From Linnemannia elongata (taxonomy: Eukaryota > Mortierellomycota > Mortierellomycetes > Mortierellales > Mortierellaceae): a stretch of 64,000 nucleotides of DNA. The number at the start of each line of letters is the position of its first letter. The stretch's first letter is position 1. A model generated the notes under the pieces. It had not been told where the DNA came from. It was given only the letters and a program-made list of their open reading frames with translations, and ran no database searches. Shown in pieces: positions 13,060-25,940 of this stretch. The translations under genes and the position numbers were made by a program. The DNA lies in the NCBI GenBank assembly GCA_036320915.1, contig JAXBDG010000012.1, positions 794,501-858,500 on the forward strand, given 5' to 3'.

Positions 13060-14704
13060 AAGGAGATAAATAAGGTACAGGAGGGCAGAGTATTTAAATG
13101 TGTGAGGCCAGGTCAAAAAAAGAAAAAAGAACAAAGGAAGAACAAGGAATACAGCTAATGAGCAAAAACGACTAACAGAAAAAAGTGTCATGGATATTAT
13201 ATCTTCTGCCACGATAAGTGTCGGGAATGAGGCGATGATGGAAGAGAAGGGAAAAGAAGAGAGGAATGGCGAGAGAGGAATGAAATGATGGTGAAAATGA
13301 GGAATGCAACAAGGAGAATATTTTCCAGAGCCGTTAAGTAAGTGACATGAACGACAATATGGAGCGACACAATAACCAAACCTGAACTGCGGCCAAATTC
13401 TTATCTCGGTGTGGGATAATGAAAAGGAGAGAACAATTTGTGGCAGCAATGTGAGGAACATAATGAGTTGCTCATGAATAAAAGCAACATCGTACCAAGT
13501 TGGTAGAACATATAAGGCACTAATACAGCTCTTTTTTTTACTGTGACATCCATACAGCTATGCCCAGGACATTCCCCTACCTGTATCTTACCCGTTGTCC
13601 AACAAAGCCCGGGGTATTTACGCCACTTGCGGGAAAACATCACACCTCACAAAAGCAAGTCGCCAATATCCCTCCAACACAGTTCACAATATATCAGTTG
13701 CTTGGCGGCCATTCACACAGGATCTCATTTGCGGACCAAAATTTGACGAGAAAGAGATGCGCCATAACTTCCAAGCAATAACAGAGGGACCACACTGCTA
13801 CGCTTTGGTATGGATACAAGTACGCTCATCCGGCTCAAAGACCAACCCAGTCTTCTCGATATGTTACAGCAAGGGACAAATCATCCTCCCTCACATCACG
13901 CCTTACGACAAAATTATGGATCTGTTGCGACGCAAAACATTCTGTCGCAAAATCAGAAATACAACTCAGCAATGGCGTTTGCCTCTACGATGCAGTCTGG
14001 ACCAAACTCTTGCCAACACTAAGAAGGGCGCATTCACCTTTCGCACGAGCGGACAAATTATAGCACACTAGACGACAATGGCCTCCCACAACATATCATT
14101 AAACTAAATGTCGGTCAGCCAATCATCCTTTTACGCAATTTTTCAACGAGAAGAGGAATGTGCAATGTTACACGACTACAAGTATCAAAACTGGACGAAT
14201 ACATCATAGAAGCAAAGATCGTTACAGTATCATTCAACTTCGTTCTCATCACACGAAAGCCACTCTCCTCAAAGACGACGGCACCACACTAATTAAATTC
14301 ACACGCTTGCAACTTCTAATCCCCGACCTGCTTTCGCACTTACCATCAACAAGGCGCAATGAAAATCAATAACAACAACAGGTGTCTATCTACACCAAGC
14401 TGGGTTTTCATATGGGCAACTTTATGTTGCACTATCATGTTCAGACCTTGACAACAAATCCTTAGCCTTAACGCTCTAACAATTCTTCGACCTTCAAACA
14501 CGCCAACAACACCCTTTACGACAGCCAAAGGAAATTACACCAGAAACATAGTTTTCAAGGTAGCACTTTAACCAGCACCCACTCAATCGAACGATCATAC
14601 AGCAAACCGTTCATTGTTTACTTTGTACAGTACACTTCCAGGAATAAATGGACACAATAATGCAACCCCCCAGGAAGAGAACAATTCAAGTGGCAACGCC
14701 CTAG
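13060..14704 (+). mobile_element. Deleted Helitron derivative, + strand copy
   Basis: It aligns with the intact Helitron from its third-intron region, through the CPHCHALVW-type block (13595-14060), and then jumps at about 14061 to the C-terminal helicase block and the 3' end. About 3.8 kb matching roughly 6420-10192 of the intact copy is missing, including Rep and most of the helicase. The reading frame is also broken. The 3' end CTAG is at 14701-14704, followed by T. The left edge is uncertain. Confidence 0.8.
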
Positions 14705-14782
14705 TGTATAATTGTGTGGGTAAGAAAAGAGCATGCAGGTGATTAGTATCGCTTGCCTTTCTCTGTTTTCTATCTTTTCGAA

Positions 14783-14800
14783 GCACCCGTGCACGGGTGC
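14783..14800. repeat. Perfect 18-bp palindrome
   Basis: GCACCCGTGCACGGGTGC reads the same on both strands. It could be a factor-binding site; no function is shown. Confidence 0.7.
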
Positions 14801-15116
14801 AAGTTTACGAAATGAGAGATACAGGGAGCGGAGAGGAAGGAGAGAGAGGGAGCAATGGACGACTGTCATTAGAAAAACGACTCATTGTACACAGCTCAGC
14901 TGTTGAGAATTCTTACAACGTTTTAAAAAGAGCTACAGTCCGAATTGGACTTTTCCTCCCTTCTGTTCCATTTTCCTTTTCTCTTTCGTATTATTATACC
15001 GCCTCACGACACTCAACTCTCCTCTTCCTCTTTATCCCTCCATCCGTCCCCCATTCCCTCCACGCACGTTATCCCTTGTCTCCCTTTCTCCTTCGCTCTT
15101 TTCTTTTTTCTTAACA
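14801..15116. other. No gene recognised
   Basis: Mixed purine-rich then pyrimidine-rich sequence leading into the tandem repeat. The open frames come from composition. Confidence 0.4.
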
Positions 15117-15350
15117 CCCTTCCCCCTTTCCCTCTACCCCCCTCTAGCTGCTTCCCTCTACTCCCCTCTAGCTGCTCCCCTCTATTCCCCTCTAGCTGCT
15201 CCCCTCTACCCCCCTCTTGCTGCTCCCCTCTATTCCCCTCTAGCTGCTCCCCTCTACCCCCCTCTTGCTGCTTCCCTCTACTCCCCTCTAGATGCTCCCC
15301 TCTACTCCCCTCTAGATGCTCCCTCTACTCCTCCTCACCTTCCCTCTGCC
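15117..15350 (+). repeat. C/T-rich minisatellite
   Basis: About ten imperfect units of roughly 22-24 bases built on CCCCTCTAGCTGCT, with variants (TTGCTG, TAGATG). The + strand is pyrimidine only apart from the G and A of the core. Confidence 0.85.
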
Positions 15351-16368
15351 CTCCTTTAGCCTCTCCTTCTACCTTTCATCTCTCACCAATTCTTATTCTC
15401 TTCTACCTTTAGATGCACAATCAGGTCCTTGGCACCTCTCCCTGTAATCACTTCCTCTTTGAGTGCAGAATTACACGGACGGCAAGGCATAAGATACCTC
15501 GAAGAATAAACTATATTTTGCCTATTTTATTCGTCCTGTATGACATATTTGACAAAGAAACAAACGAGCAAACAAGGACTGTGTAGGATCCTGAGCTTAG
15601 TGGAGCTTGATTTAGCCTTGTTTCCTTGTGTTTGAACATAAAGAGAGATTGAAGAGACGAGATCTGAAAAGAAGACAAAGCGAATGACGGTTCATGTTCA
15701 GTAATGGCCTGAAAGATGAGGCTAATTTGTGTTTCGACTCTGGCCAGGTTCAAGTGTGAACGGGTGTAAAAATGAGTGTAACAAGGATGTAAAAGTCAGG
15801 TCAAGATGGCCGGCATCCTGAAGACAAAAAAAAATTCGCCAGCAAAATGGACACTCAAGGCGTCAAACACCTTTTGTTGCCTTCTGTCAAATCAATGAGG
15901 CAAAAACAAAAAAAATGGACAATTCACAGATAAGGGCGTCGCCTAGTCAAATGACTTAAGGCATCCAGCAGCGCTGGTCAAACCAGGATTAGACCAATTG
16001 TCGGCAAACAAAAACCGCCTCCTTTCTGCTGTAATCCTTACTCAGTTGTAAAGGAAGCAGAATCGAGTTTTGTTTACAATGGGGTAAGAAAAGGCGATGC
16101 CGTATGTTCCTACAAGTATGTAAAAAATGGATTTGGGGCTAATTGATACACCATTGTAAACATTCCAAAAAACCAGAGCCTTACTGGGTTGTTCGACCTT
16201 CGTTTTATGAAATGCTTACCTATGTGTGTTTATTCACTCGTTGAGTGCGTCTTACACTAATGTAAAAGACCCCCTTTCATCGAATCTTTACTCATAGTAC
16301 ACTTTCATGCATACACCCTTGTAAGCATTTAATTTACAAGGGTTGTAAGCATTTCCGCGTTGCTCAAA
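15351..16368. other. Intergenic, no gene recognised
   Basis: Unassigned sequence with scattered TGTAAAA and TGTAAGCATTT words. Near 16315-16344 there is a 10-bp inverted repeat (ACCCTTGTAA / TTACAAGGGT) with a 9-base loop. Confidence 0.4.
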
Positions 16369-16910
16369 CAAGGCCCACGACTGTTTGAAAAGGTGACTGT
16401 ATTTGTTGAGAGTTGGGTCAAATGTGGGTCAAAATCAAAATCACCACTTTTCAAAACATGCCAAATGATTGGTCAATAAAAATCTAACAACGAGGATGAA
16501 AAAATAACCACTTTTAAAACATGCCAAACGATAGGCTGAAATAAGAAGAAAAAAAATGACCACTGTTGAAAACATGCCAAACGATGGGCTGAGAGGATTC
16601 CCTGCAAATAAAGACTGAAAGAACCTCAAGAACAGGGGAAGACCATGCAGTTAAAGAATATTCGCTTTCACGTTGCAATGGCAGCATCGACTCTTGTTCC
16701 TATCTTCTTCTCCCTTCTACCTCCTTCTCTTGCGTCGACATTTTTCTTTCTTCTCTTCTCACTTTCTCTTTCCCTCTCTCACTCACTCTTTCTCCCATCC
16801 TTCCACCCTCCACCCTCCCTCTGCCTCTCTCATTTCACTCATCTTTTCATTTACTCACTCTCTTCCATTCAAACATTCATAATCTCACCAACACATATAT
16901 ACCAAGAACT
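16369..16910 (+). repeat. hAT left terminal inverted repeat
   Basis: Inside it are three subterminal direct repeats of about 35 bp, each with an ACATGCCAAACGAT-like core (near 16456, 16520 and 16572). These are candidates for transposase binding. The inner part is C/T-rich and lies just upstream of the transposase start, so it probably contains the promoter and leader. Confidence 0.9.
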
Positions 16911-17002
16911 AACTGGCCAATTGCCTTTTCAGCACAGACAGCCTTTTACACACATTCACTTACCTGCACATATCTTGCATTTATACACCCCCAGCTTAAG
17001 CA

Positions 17003-19092
17003 ATGGGAATGCAAGCCGCGGATGACGATCAAGCCAGCAGGCACTATTCAACCCCTAGTAGCAATAGGGCTCGACACTCGCATCAACGAAGTTCTACAAT
17101 GGCCCGAAGGAGAAGTGGCGACGATACCGACGAGGAATTGAATGACGTGTATGGCGAAGATCGGTCTGCCTGTCGTCCCTCGGATTCAAGTTATAGAAGC
17201 AACAACAGCCTCGGTAGGGGAGGAAAGCTTGACGAAGATGCTGAGTTCTGTGAAGCATCACCAGTGACGCCTGTAAGTATGTTTGCTCCTTCTTTGTTGT
17301 GATGGAAGGCTATGATTATGGAGACTTACTTTAGCTCTATGTTAACGCTTTAGCTCAAGATGAGGATGGATCGCCTGGCCCGATCGACACCGCGCAGCCA
17401 GCATTACCAGCAACAGGATGTTTACTATCAAAACGAGAGGGGTACATACCAAGGCGAGGACGACGCCATTGCGCAAGGGGCTAGACGCTCTGCAAAGGAT
17501 GGTTCACAGTATATGCAAAGTACACAGCAAGAGGATCTCACTGTAAGCATACAAAATTGTACAACAAGTTGTTTGTGCTTTGAAAAGGATCCATTCTGTG
17601 CACATGCTAATTTTGCCTCATTCTAGATTAAGTCTGTGGAAGGCTTGGGCATGACTCAGAAAGCAAAACAGTCATTGCGACAGCAAGGTATTATTACCAC
17701 GCCTATCAGGCGCCCTCCTATGCCCTGCAACACTAGTGCTAGAAATAATGGATCGCCTGCCAACTATCGTGGTGAACAGAATCAGGTATGGGTTATCAAT
17801 AGTATGGTGTGACTTTCGTTCTTTTCATTTGCCGTTGATGCCTGACATGGCGTGTTGTTTTAATCTATGTGTTAATTTCCTTATGTGACATTTCAATTGA
17901 TAGGAAATGGGAACAAGGCAGCAATGGCAACACACAGGGCGACGAGAGGAGTATAACCTGCAGGTAGGCATTGAGTGGTAATGCTGTGTAAAGTATAACT
18001 ATTCTCTCTGTTGTTGACATATTTTACATTTTGGTATAATAGGAAGTGTCACCGCTAACGACCCGTGCGCTGCCATCATTATCCCCCAATCAAGCGGCTC
18101 TTCATCTTCAGCAATCAGCGCATCAACAACATGTCCTTCGACAGCAGATCCTGCAACTCCAGCAATATGACCAGCAACAACTCCGGCAATATGACCAGGA
18201 ACAACACATGCAGTCTACTCCAAGTCCTTTTCATTCGAGCCCGCAACAACTGCAGCAACGGAAACGACCTTACACGGATGATTATAGGCAATCAGTAACC
18301 CCTAACAGGCCGTATAACCATAATCACATTTTCAATCCGCCACAGTCCAGCCCTCATGTCCTCCCCACTGCCAGCGTCCAACAGCAGCCAACAGCGCCTA
18401 CATCACATTCCCACCCGTCCCCAACAGCGCACAATACGGCACAGGTCATAATTCCTGTTCAAGTTCAGTCACAGTTTCAGCCGACAGCCACCTTTCCACC
18501 AATGGTGGCCATGTTGCAACGCGGTCATTTGGACTCGATGTTGGCCTCGATTGAGCAGCCGTTGCATTTACTCTCAAGCTCTCCCTCGTCCGACCATCGG
18601 CCTATAGCGACGTCAGCCACTCTTCAGAAACTTACGAGGGAAGTCGCTGCAAATGCTATCCCTACCAGGAAAAAAAAAACGACTGAAGATGTGTTCGAGA
18701 CCCGGATTGCGAATGCCCGTCTTGCGTATGGTGGAAGCGTTGGTTGGTGCCGACTATATAGAAGCGTCCCATTTGGGATGCTGCCAACGAAGGAACAGCT
18801 CAAGACTCACAACCCACCCTCTGCCATGAAACTACTCTCTGATGTACCGATCGACAAGTCGCGTGCGAACAGTGAGGTTGGACATTTCTTTGAAAAGCAA
18901 TCTATGAACAGCGCCCATCATTACGCCTACAAGTACAAGTACCACCAGCACAGCAGCGACGACAGCAACAGCGACAACAATAACAGCGACGACAATAACA
19001 ACAACAACCATAACCACGACAACGATGACAATGACGATGATAAAGGTGACGACTACAGCGATGGCAATGGTGGCAAAATTGATAACAATATC

Positions 19093-19128
<36 letters not shown>

Positions 19129-21358
19129 AGCAGCAACAATAAAAACAGACCCAACAAACCTAAAAGCAACAAGAGCAAGGGCGGCAACAAGGACAAGGCC
19201 GTGAAAGACACGTCCCAGCGATTTCGTTGTCAGATGGTGATAACACCCGCCACTGACACCCAGCCAGAACTTCGCTGTGGAAAGCCTTACGTTATAGGCC
19301 AGGGTTCTCGTTCAAGGAGGAGGCATTTGGACAGGGATCATCCCGGTGTTCGTAGTGCGGTGTTGACCTTTCGACGACAGCAGCTGAGAGTTCAGAACCC
19401 GGAAAAACTTATCTCCAATGTCGTGAACGATGCAGATATCCCAGAATGCAACTGCGGAGGCGCTGAACGCAATCAGCTGGTAAGAATATGAGCATATGAA
19501 TCAGGACTTGGTTTATTTGAATAAGTAACATGAAAAACACTAACATGTATATCTTTCTCACTCACTTTTATCTCTAGAGGTTTTCGGAGCTGCTTATTGA
19601 CCTCATATCTGAAACATCCATACCAATGAATGTCATCCAGCACAAGGCCTTCGAGAAGCTTATATCTTACGCCAACTCCAACTTGACAGTTCAGAATTCT
19701 GATACCCTATGGAGATTGCTGGCGGAAAAGACAGTGGATACCAGGGCTAAACTTGTGGAGGAGCTACATCGACACTGTCCCAATGGCTCGCTCACGGCAG
19801 ATTCATGGACCAGTGACGACGGAAGAAAGTTTCAGGCCGTGACTTATCACTATGTAAGTCCGGAGTTTGAGATGGGCAAGGTCCTTGTTGGCATGGACGA
19901 GATCAAGGAGCCACAACAAAAAGCAGAGGTTCTTTTAGCGAGTCTTGGTAAGTCCGGTGTGTTTATGTAATGAAGTATTTTTTACAGTATGTATTTACTG
20001 CTGTTTTCTAACCTTTCGCTACCCTCCCTTTTGTTTTTTTTCTTTTACATGAAGAAAAATCCTTGGGCGAGTGGAACCTTCAGGCCAACGTGGTTGGGAC
20101 TACTACCGACCAAGGTTCCAATGTCAAAAAGTGCATGTTGGAGTTTAGAAAAACCTCGCGAGCTCCCTGGTTCCCATGTGCTGCTCACAAAGTACAAATC
20201 GCCATCAACAACGCCTGGAGAGATGGAGGGGCCCTGCCGCTGCTGGACAAGTGCAGAAAGATATCGAGGATGTTCAAGAACAAGGATGCCGTAGCGGATC
20301 ACCTTGCAAAGAGCCAGAAAGACTCCGGAATCGATAACATCAAGCCAATCACCATGAATGAAACTCGCTGGAACTCTCGCTATGAGATGACTAAGCGAGT
20401 TATCAAGCTCAAACACCACATCGACAGCACCATCACCTACTTCAACACATATCCCGACCTTCTTCCCGCTCACATCAAGCTTGACGAGCTCAACTGTTGC
20501 TCACTGTCGGATACGGAACTGGATACTCTTCAGGACATCGAATTACTTTTGGAAAAGGCCAGCAAATACGGGAATAACATGGGAGCGTCAACCATACCAA
20601 CAATCTCCAAAATGTATCTGGAAGCATTCGCACTATTACCCGACTTTACCGAAATGAAGACAGATATTGGCAAGAGCGTCTACAACAAGCTGGATATAGG
20701 AATCAGATCTCGCTGGTCTTTTTCTGCCCCAGCACAGCCGGTTGCCCCGATCGAGGTGGATGGTCGTCCGATTTCCAACAAGAGGCGTGCCGAGTACGAC
20801 GCTGAGATGGAGAGCTACAGTGCCATCATACAACAACAAGACACTCTCCTTGCCGCCATGTTTTTGGATCCGAACCTCTTGGACGACAGTATTTGGAAAG
20901 GACAAAGTGGCAAGGATCTAACTAAAAGGGCAACGGCGTATCTTGTGAAGGAGATTGTAATGGATCTGAGAAAGGAGGATCGAAACGGCGACTTGCATGT
21001 GATGGACTTTGCGCCAACAGGACTGGCGAACCTTACGATGTATACACAGCATGTGACAATGTTGAGGTTGAAGAACGAGCTGGGCGAATTCAAGGACAAT
21101 CCTCATCTTTACTGGAGGAGGCACAAGGGCCTTCACAAAAACCTAGCCACTGTTGCGCGACGCTTTTTATGCATTCAGTCGACGTCGTGCGAGGCGGAGC
21201 GTGTCTTCAGCAAGGCCGGATATCTTACTTCGAATCGCAGGTCCTGTCTCAGCACGCCCCATCTTCGTAATATCCTGTTCTCTAAAAGCATTACCAAGGC
21301 TTTAACAGCACTGCAGATGGAGAGAGAGAAGGTCCAGAGAACAGCAACAGCAGCATAG
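17003..21358 (+). CDS. hAT transposase
   Basis: Predicted as join(17003..17272,17354..17542,17627..17785,17904..17963,18043..19479,19578..19947,20055..21358), about 1262 residues; all splice phases agree. Introns have gtaagt, gtaagc, gtatgg, gtaggc and gtaaga donors. The N-terminal third is polar and Gln-rich, then an Asn/Asp-rich tract (18950-19140) made of AAC/GAC trinucleotides. A BED-like zinc finger follows (FRCQMV...LRCGKPYV...RRRHLDRDHPG, near 19220-19350). The RNase H-fold motifs are TADSWTS (19795), VVGTTTDQGSN (20095) and the C-terminal STSCEAERVFSKAG (21180-21220) with the dimerisation block. These give the expected D, D and E residues. No disabling change is seen in the gene itself, though the right end of the element is interrupted. 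Confidence 0.92.
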
Positions 21359-21452
21359 CAATTCTATTCTATTTTTATTTAATATCACCAACCATCATAA
21401 GCATGAAAAGTAAACGAAAATACTGTTGACGGGTGTTCTGGCTAAGTGTGTG

Positions 21453-21894
21453 AGTTCTTGGTATATATGTGTTGGTGAGATTATGAATGTTTGAATGGAA
21501 GAGAGTGAGTAAATGAAAAGATGAGTGAAATGAGAGAGGCAGAGGGAGGGTGGAGGGTGGAAGGATGGGAGAAAGAGTGAGTGAGAGAGGGAAAGAGAAA
21601 GTGAGAAGAGAAGAAAGAAAAATGTCGACGCAAGAGAAGGAGGTAGAAGGGAGAAGAAGATAGGAACAAGAGTCGATGCTGCCATTGCAACGTGAAAGCG
21701 AATATTCTTTAACTGCATGGTCTTCCCCTGTTCTTGAGGTTCTTTCAGTCTTTATTTGCAGGGAATCCTCTCAGCCCATCGTTTGGCATGTTTTCAACAG
21801 TGGTCATTTTTTTTCTTCTTATTTCAGCCTATCGTTTGGCATGTTTTAAAAGTGGTTATTTTTTCATCCTCGTTGTTAGATTTTTATTGACCAA
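21453..21894 (-). repeat. hAT right inverted repeat, inner part
   Basis: Reverse complement of 16469-16910. It is interrupted at 21894/21895 by the CTAG end of a Helitron on the minus strand and continues at 26985. Confidence 0.93.
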
Positions 21895-22019
21895 CTAGGG
21901 CGTTGCCACTTGAATTGTTCTCTTCGTGGGGGGTTGCATTGTTGCGTCCATTTATTCCTGGAAGTGTACTGTACAAAGTAAACAATGAACGGTTTGCTGT
22001 ATGATCGTTCGAATGAGTT

Positions 22020-23260
22020 GGTGCTGGTTAAAGTGCTGCCTTGAAAACTATGTTTCTGGTGTAATTTCCTTTGGCTGTCGTAAAGGGTGTTGTTTGCGTG
22101 TTTGAAAGTCGAAGAATTGTTAGAGCGTTAAGGTTAAGGATTTGTTGTCAAGGTTTGAACATCTTGAGTGTGCAACATAAAGTTGCCCACATGAAAACAC
22201 AGGTTGGTGAAGATAGACACCTGTTGTTGTTATTGATTTTCATTGCGCCTTGTTGATGGTAAGTGCGAAAGCAGGTCGGGGATTAGAAGTTGCAAGCGTG
22301 TGAATTTAATTAGTGTGGTGCCGTCGTCTTTTGGGGAGAGTGGATTTAGTGTGATGAGAACGACGTTGAATGATACTGTAACGATCTTTGCTTCTATGAT
22401 GTATTCGTCCAGTTTTGATACTTGTAGTCGTGTAACATTGCACATTCCTCTTCTCGTTGAAACATTGCGTAAAATGATGATTGGCTGACTGACGTTTAGT
22501 GTAATGATATGTTGTGGGAGGCCATCGTCGTCTAGTGTTCTATAATTTGTCCGCTAGTGCGAAACGTGAATGCGCCCTTCTTAGTGTTGGCAAGAGTGTG
22601 GTCCAGACTGCATCGTAGAGGCAAACGCCATTGCTGAGTTGTATTTTCTGATTTCGCGACAGAATGTTTTGCGTCGCAACAGATCCATAATTTTGTCGTA
22701 AGGCATGATGTGAGGGAGGATGATTTGTCCCTTGCTGTAGCATATCGAAAAGACTGGGTTAGTCTTTGAGCCGGATGAGCGTTCTTATATCCATACCAAA
22801 GCGTAGCAGTGTGGCCTCTCTGTCATTGCCTGGAAGTTATGGCGCATCTCTTTCTCGTCAAAGTTTGGTCCGCAAATGAGATCCTGTGTGAATGGCCGCC
22901 AAGCGACTGATACATCGTGAATTGTGTTGGAGGGATACTGGCGACTTACTTTTGTGAGGTGTGATGTTTTCCCGCAAGTGGCGTAAATTCCCCGGGCTTT
23001 GTTGGATAACGGGTAAGGTGCAGGTAGGGGTATGTCCTAGGCATAGCTGTAAGGATGTCACAGTAAAAAAAAAACGGTATTATTGCCTTGTATTCTACCA
23101 ACTTGGCATGATATTGCTTCATGAGCAACTCATTGTGTTCCTCACATTGCTGACACAAACTGTTCTCTCCTTTTCATTATCCCACACCGAGATAAGAATT
23201 TGGGCACATTTCAAGTTTGGTTATTGTGTTGCTCTATACTATCTAGTGCCCGTGGCTTCG
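22020..23260 (-). pseudogene. Helitron Rep/helicase remnant
   Basis: On the minus strand it reads from the N-terminal zinc-knuckle region (about 23060-22780) to the helicase C-terminus (about 22500-22020), with the Rep and ATPase core deleted at about 22541. Frames are broken by point changes. It is parallel to the copy at 13595-14570. Confidence 0.88.
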
Positions 23261-24046
23261 CTCGCGGAGGGAGGTGAAAAAAATAAATATTCCTGTATTT
23301 TCTCTGATTTCGATCCCCTTTTCAGGCACCTTACACACACTGTGTGCCCTGATCTTTGCTTTGACCTTTCTATGCCTGTGCTGCATGCCTACGTTCTCTA
23401 GGCGTATATGAATAAGAGGGATGTTTTTTTGGGCTTCTTCTTTCCTTGGCTCTTATACCTCTTCTCCCCTTCCCTGACTTTGTTATTTTTTTGCCTTCAC
23501 TTCAGCTCCTCTTCGGTTCCTCTTCAAATTTCACTTTCTTCTTCCTTTTCTTCTCTACCCTTCTACTCCCCTTCTATACCATTTAACCGGTTTCCTTTCT
23601 CTCTCGTCTCCTTCCATGTTGTGAGCGTCTGCGCCATCATTCACATCATAGTAGCATTTAGGGAACGGATTGGTTGTGCTGAATTGAAGCGTTGATCCGT
23701 GCAATTGTCGCCTGTTTTGCCGTTGGCGGTTTGATAATGCTGTTTGTTTTCCTTTATTTTAGGGACAGAGATGACCTTTCCCGCGAATCTTAAAGCATTT
23801 GGTGAGAGGAGGAGAAAAGCAGAAGGAAGAGGAAGAGGTGACGCTCTGTTTGGGATAGAGTGGATGAGAAGGTGGCTTTCTGAGTAGACCATTGCCTTGT
23901 CGAGTTGGTGGTTTTGGATTGCCTCAATTTTGCAGATCAGAGGCATATGACCGCCATCAGCCCCCAAGATCTCGCCGCCATGTCTGCTCTACAGCATCGT
24001 GGACATCATCCAAAAGCGCACCCAGGGGCACTTGTTTGATATTACG

Positions 24047-24129
24047 ACATTTTTTACACGGTTGGTGCACAATATGGCTCTAGCACGCCGTTTTTTACAC
24101 GGGTGGTGCACAACATGGCTCTAGCACAC
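24047..24129 (+). repeat. 41-bp tandem duplication
   Basis: Two adjacent units containing GGTGCACAAYATGGCTCTAG preceded by TTTTTTACACGG. Confidence 0.75.
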
Positions 24130-24563
24130 TATTTTAGGTCTTGTTTTTTTTTTTTTTTTTTGCACTGCAATCTTGTCAACTTTAATTCTAACAGCTACTG
24201 ATGGGCGGAGGAACTGAGAGATGGACGCATATTCGAGTGATATGCTGTATTGAAGGAGGGGGAATCGGATACAAAGGTAGATAAAAGCCTTTTTTTATAT
24301 ATCCACAGGTGAGTTTCTTCTTTTTCCCGCTGATAGTCAGTTTGATACCTTGCTTTCATACGGTGTAATAATTCGACATCTACGCTGCTGTGATGAGGAT
24401 TTTTTGTAACGTTTGTGCTTTACTTTGACACCACGTCCAATGCAGGACAGTTACAGCACAGTGCAGTGGTAGAGAACACAATGCAATAGTCTAAAGAAAA
24501 GCAAGCGAATTATTCAAAACCCTTCTGTGTCGCGTTCTATAACTTTCGTCATTATATATAAGT

Positions 24564-24800
24564 CTACGTAGAGTTCCCCGTGCGTGAAGACGGATATATA
24601 CAGGCTGTCGTTGTTTGGCCTTGTGACATTAATAGTAAGGACAACTGCCTGTCGATGGGAAATTGAAGTGGAGTGAACTTGATGGGTGTTGTAACGTCGT
24701 CATTTGTCGTAGGAAGAATGCGGGGATTGCAGAATGGATGATCCATGATTTTTGCAGAAGGGGGCCATTGAAAAACCTTCTCTACTCAGTAACACTTTGT
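24564..24800 (-). pseudogene. Helitron helicase C-terminal fragment (different lineage)
   Basis: The minus-strand reading gives IKFTPLQFPI, then a region matching the NKAQGQTL block of Helitron helicases in degraded form (MSQGQTTTACIYPSS). It diverges from the other copies here and lies within the 5' part of the derivative Helitron. Confidence 0.7.
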
Positions 24801-25836
24801 CTTTGGCAAGGACAAAGGGCTGCTTTAAGTACATGCAGCGCAGCCAGTTTTCATGTCTTTGCAGCCCTCTCTCTCGGTCTCATGATAGACAGTGTCAGGC
24901 ATAAGGTGAGATCGGCGTGTCGTTGTGAAATAAGAAAGAGATCCGTATCAAATCTAAAATGATTCCTTTTGTTATAGATGTCGTTGTCTTGGCAATGAAA
25001 GAGGGTAGCAGTTACTCTCCGCAGCTGACATCGGAGTGTGAAAACAAACGAAAAACGAAAAAGTGTTTGTGCTACCAAAGGAAAGGAGGGATGGAGAGAA
25101 GGAGAGAAAGGAGGAGACAGAGGCAAGCAAAGAAAAGGATGGTGCTACGTAAAAGAATGAGAAACGAAATAGAGACGACGATGCTCATCGAACGTTACTC
25201 TGAAATGGCTACTTCATTGTGCCTATTGCTGCGTCAATTTACAAAATAGGCTGTACTATAAGGCCGGAACAGTGCTCAAAGTAGACAATTGCCCATATTT
25301 TTTTTTTTTCTTTGAGAAAATGGCGTTGTCCACGGCGCGTTCCATCTTTTTTTGAATGAAAAATGAAGGAGGGTACAAAAAAGGTACTATGCCCTTGAAA
25401 GGTCGACATGGTAACGCTACTTTTTTTTTCTCGTCCTTTCCTCGCGTCTATTCGTCGCCCTTACCTTTGTTAACTTTTCATTCATCTGAGTCATTCCTAC
25501 AAAAAAAAAAAATTGGTCAACTGCGATCACTCCCAGTAGGGTCAGAATGTATGAAGGAGATGTGGAAAGAAAGAGAGAACATAGGTGTGGTGACAGAGAA
25601 GTCGAGGAGGCAGACAAATAGTACCAATTATCACAGTGCATGTAAGGGACAAACCTTTTTTTGAATGGCAGTGCATGATTCAAATGGGATGCCTCATAGA
25701 GTGCCGATCAATATGCGATCAAGCCATCCGGCCAAGTACAATACCCATAGACATAAACATATTCACTTCTGTTGACGAACACAATAACAAAGGAACGCCC
25801 AACAAATCGATCTTATCAATCTATTTGTAGTTACCT

Positions 25837-25940
25837 CTACCATTCACCAAAGTACAGAAATGCGCCTTCAGGATTCGAAACAAATGACACGTACAGTTGC
25901 CCGTGGCCTGTGTACTTCAGAGAAACGACTTGGAAGTTTT
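25837..25940 (-). pseudogene. Helitron helicase motif VI fragment
   Basis: The minus strand encodes GHGQLYVSFVSNPEGA, close to the SHGQLYVALSR-SNPD block of Helitron helicases. The rest of the 162-residue frame (25837-26325) is hydrophobic and does not look like a helicase. It is a short scrap inside the derivative Helitron. Confidence 0.6.

Noticed and set aside
16361..16368. 8-bp target duplication for the first hAT
   Set aside because: TGCTCAAA and CTTCATAG do not match under any one-base shift I tried.
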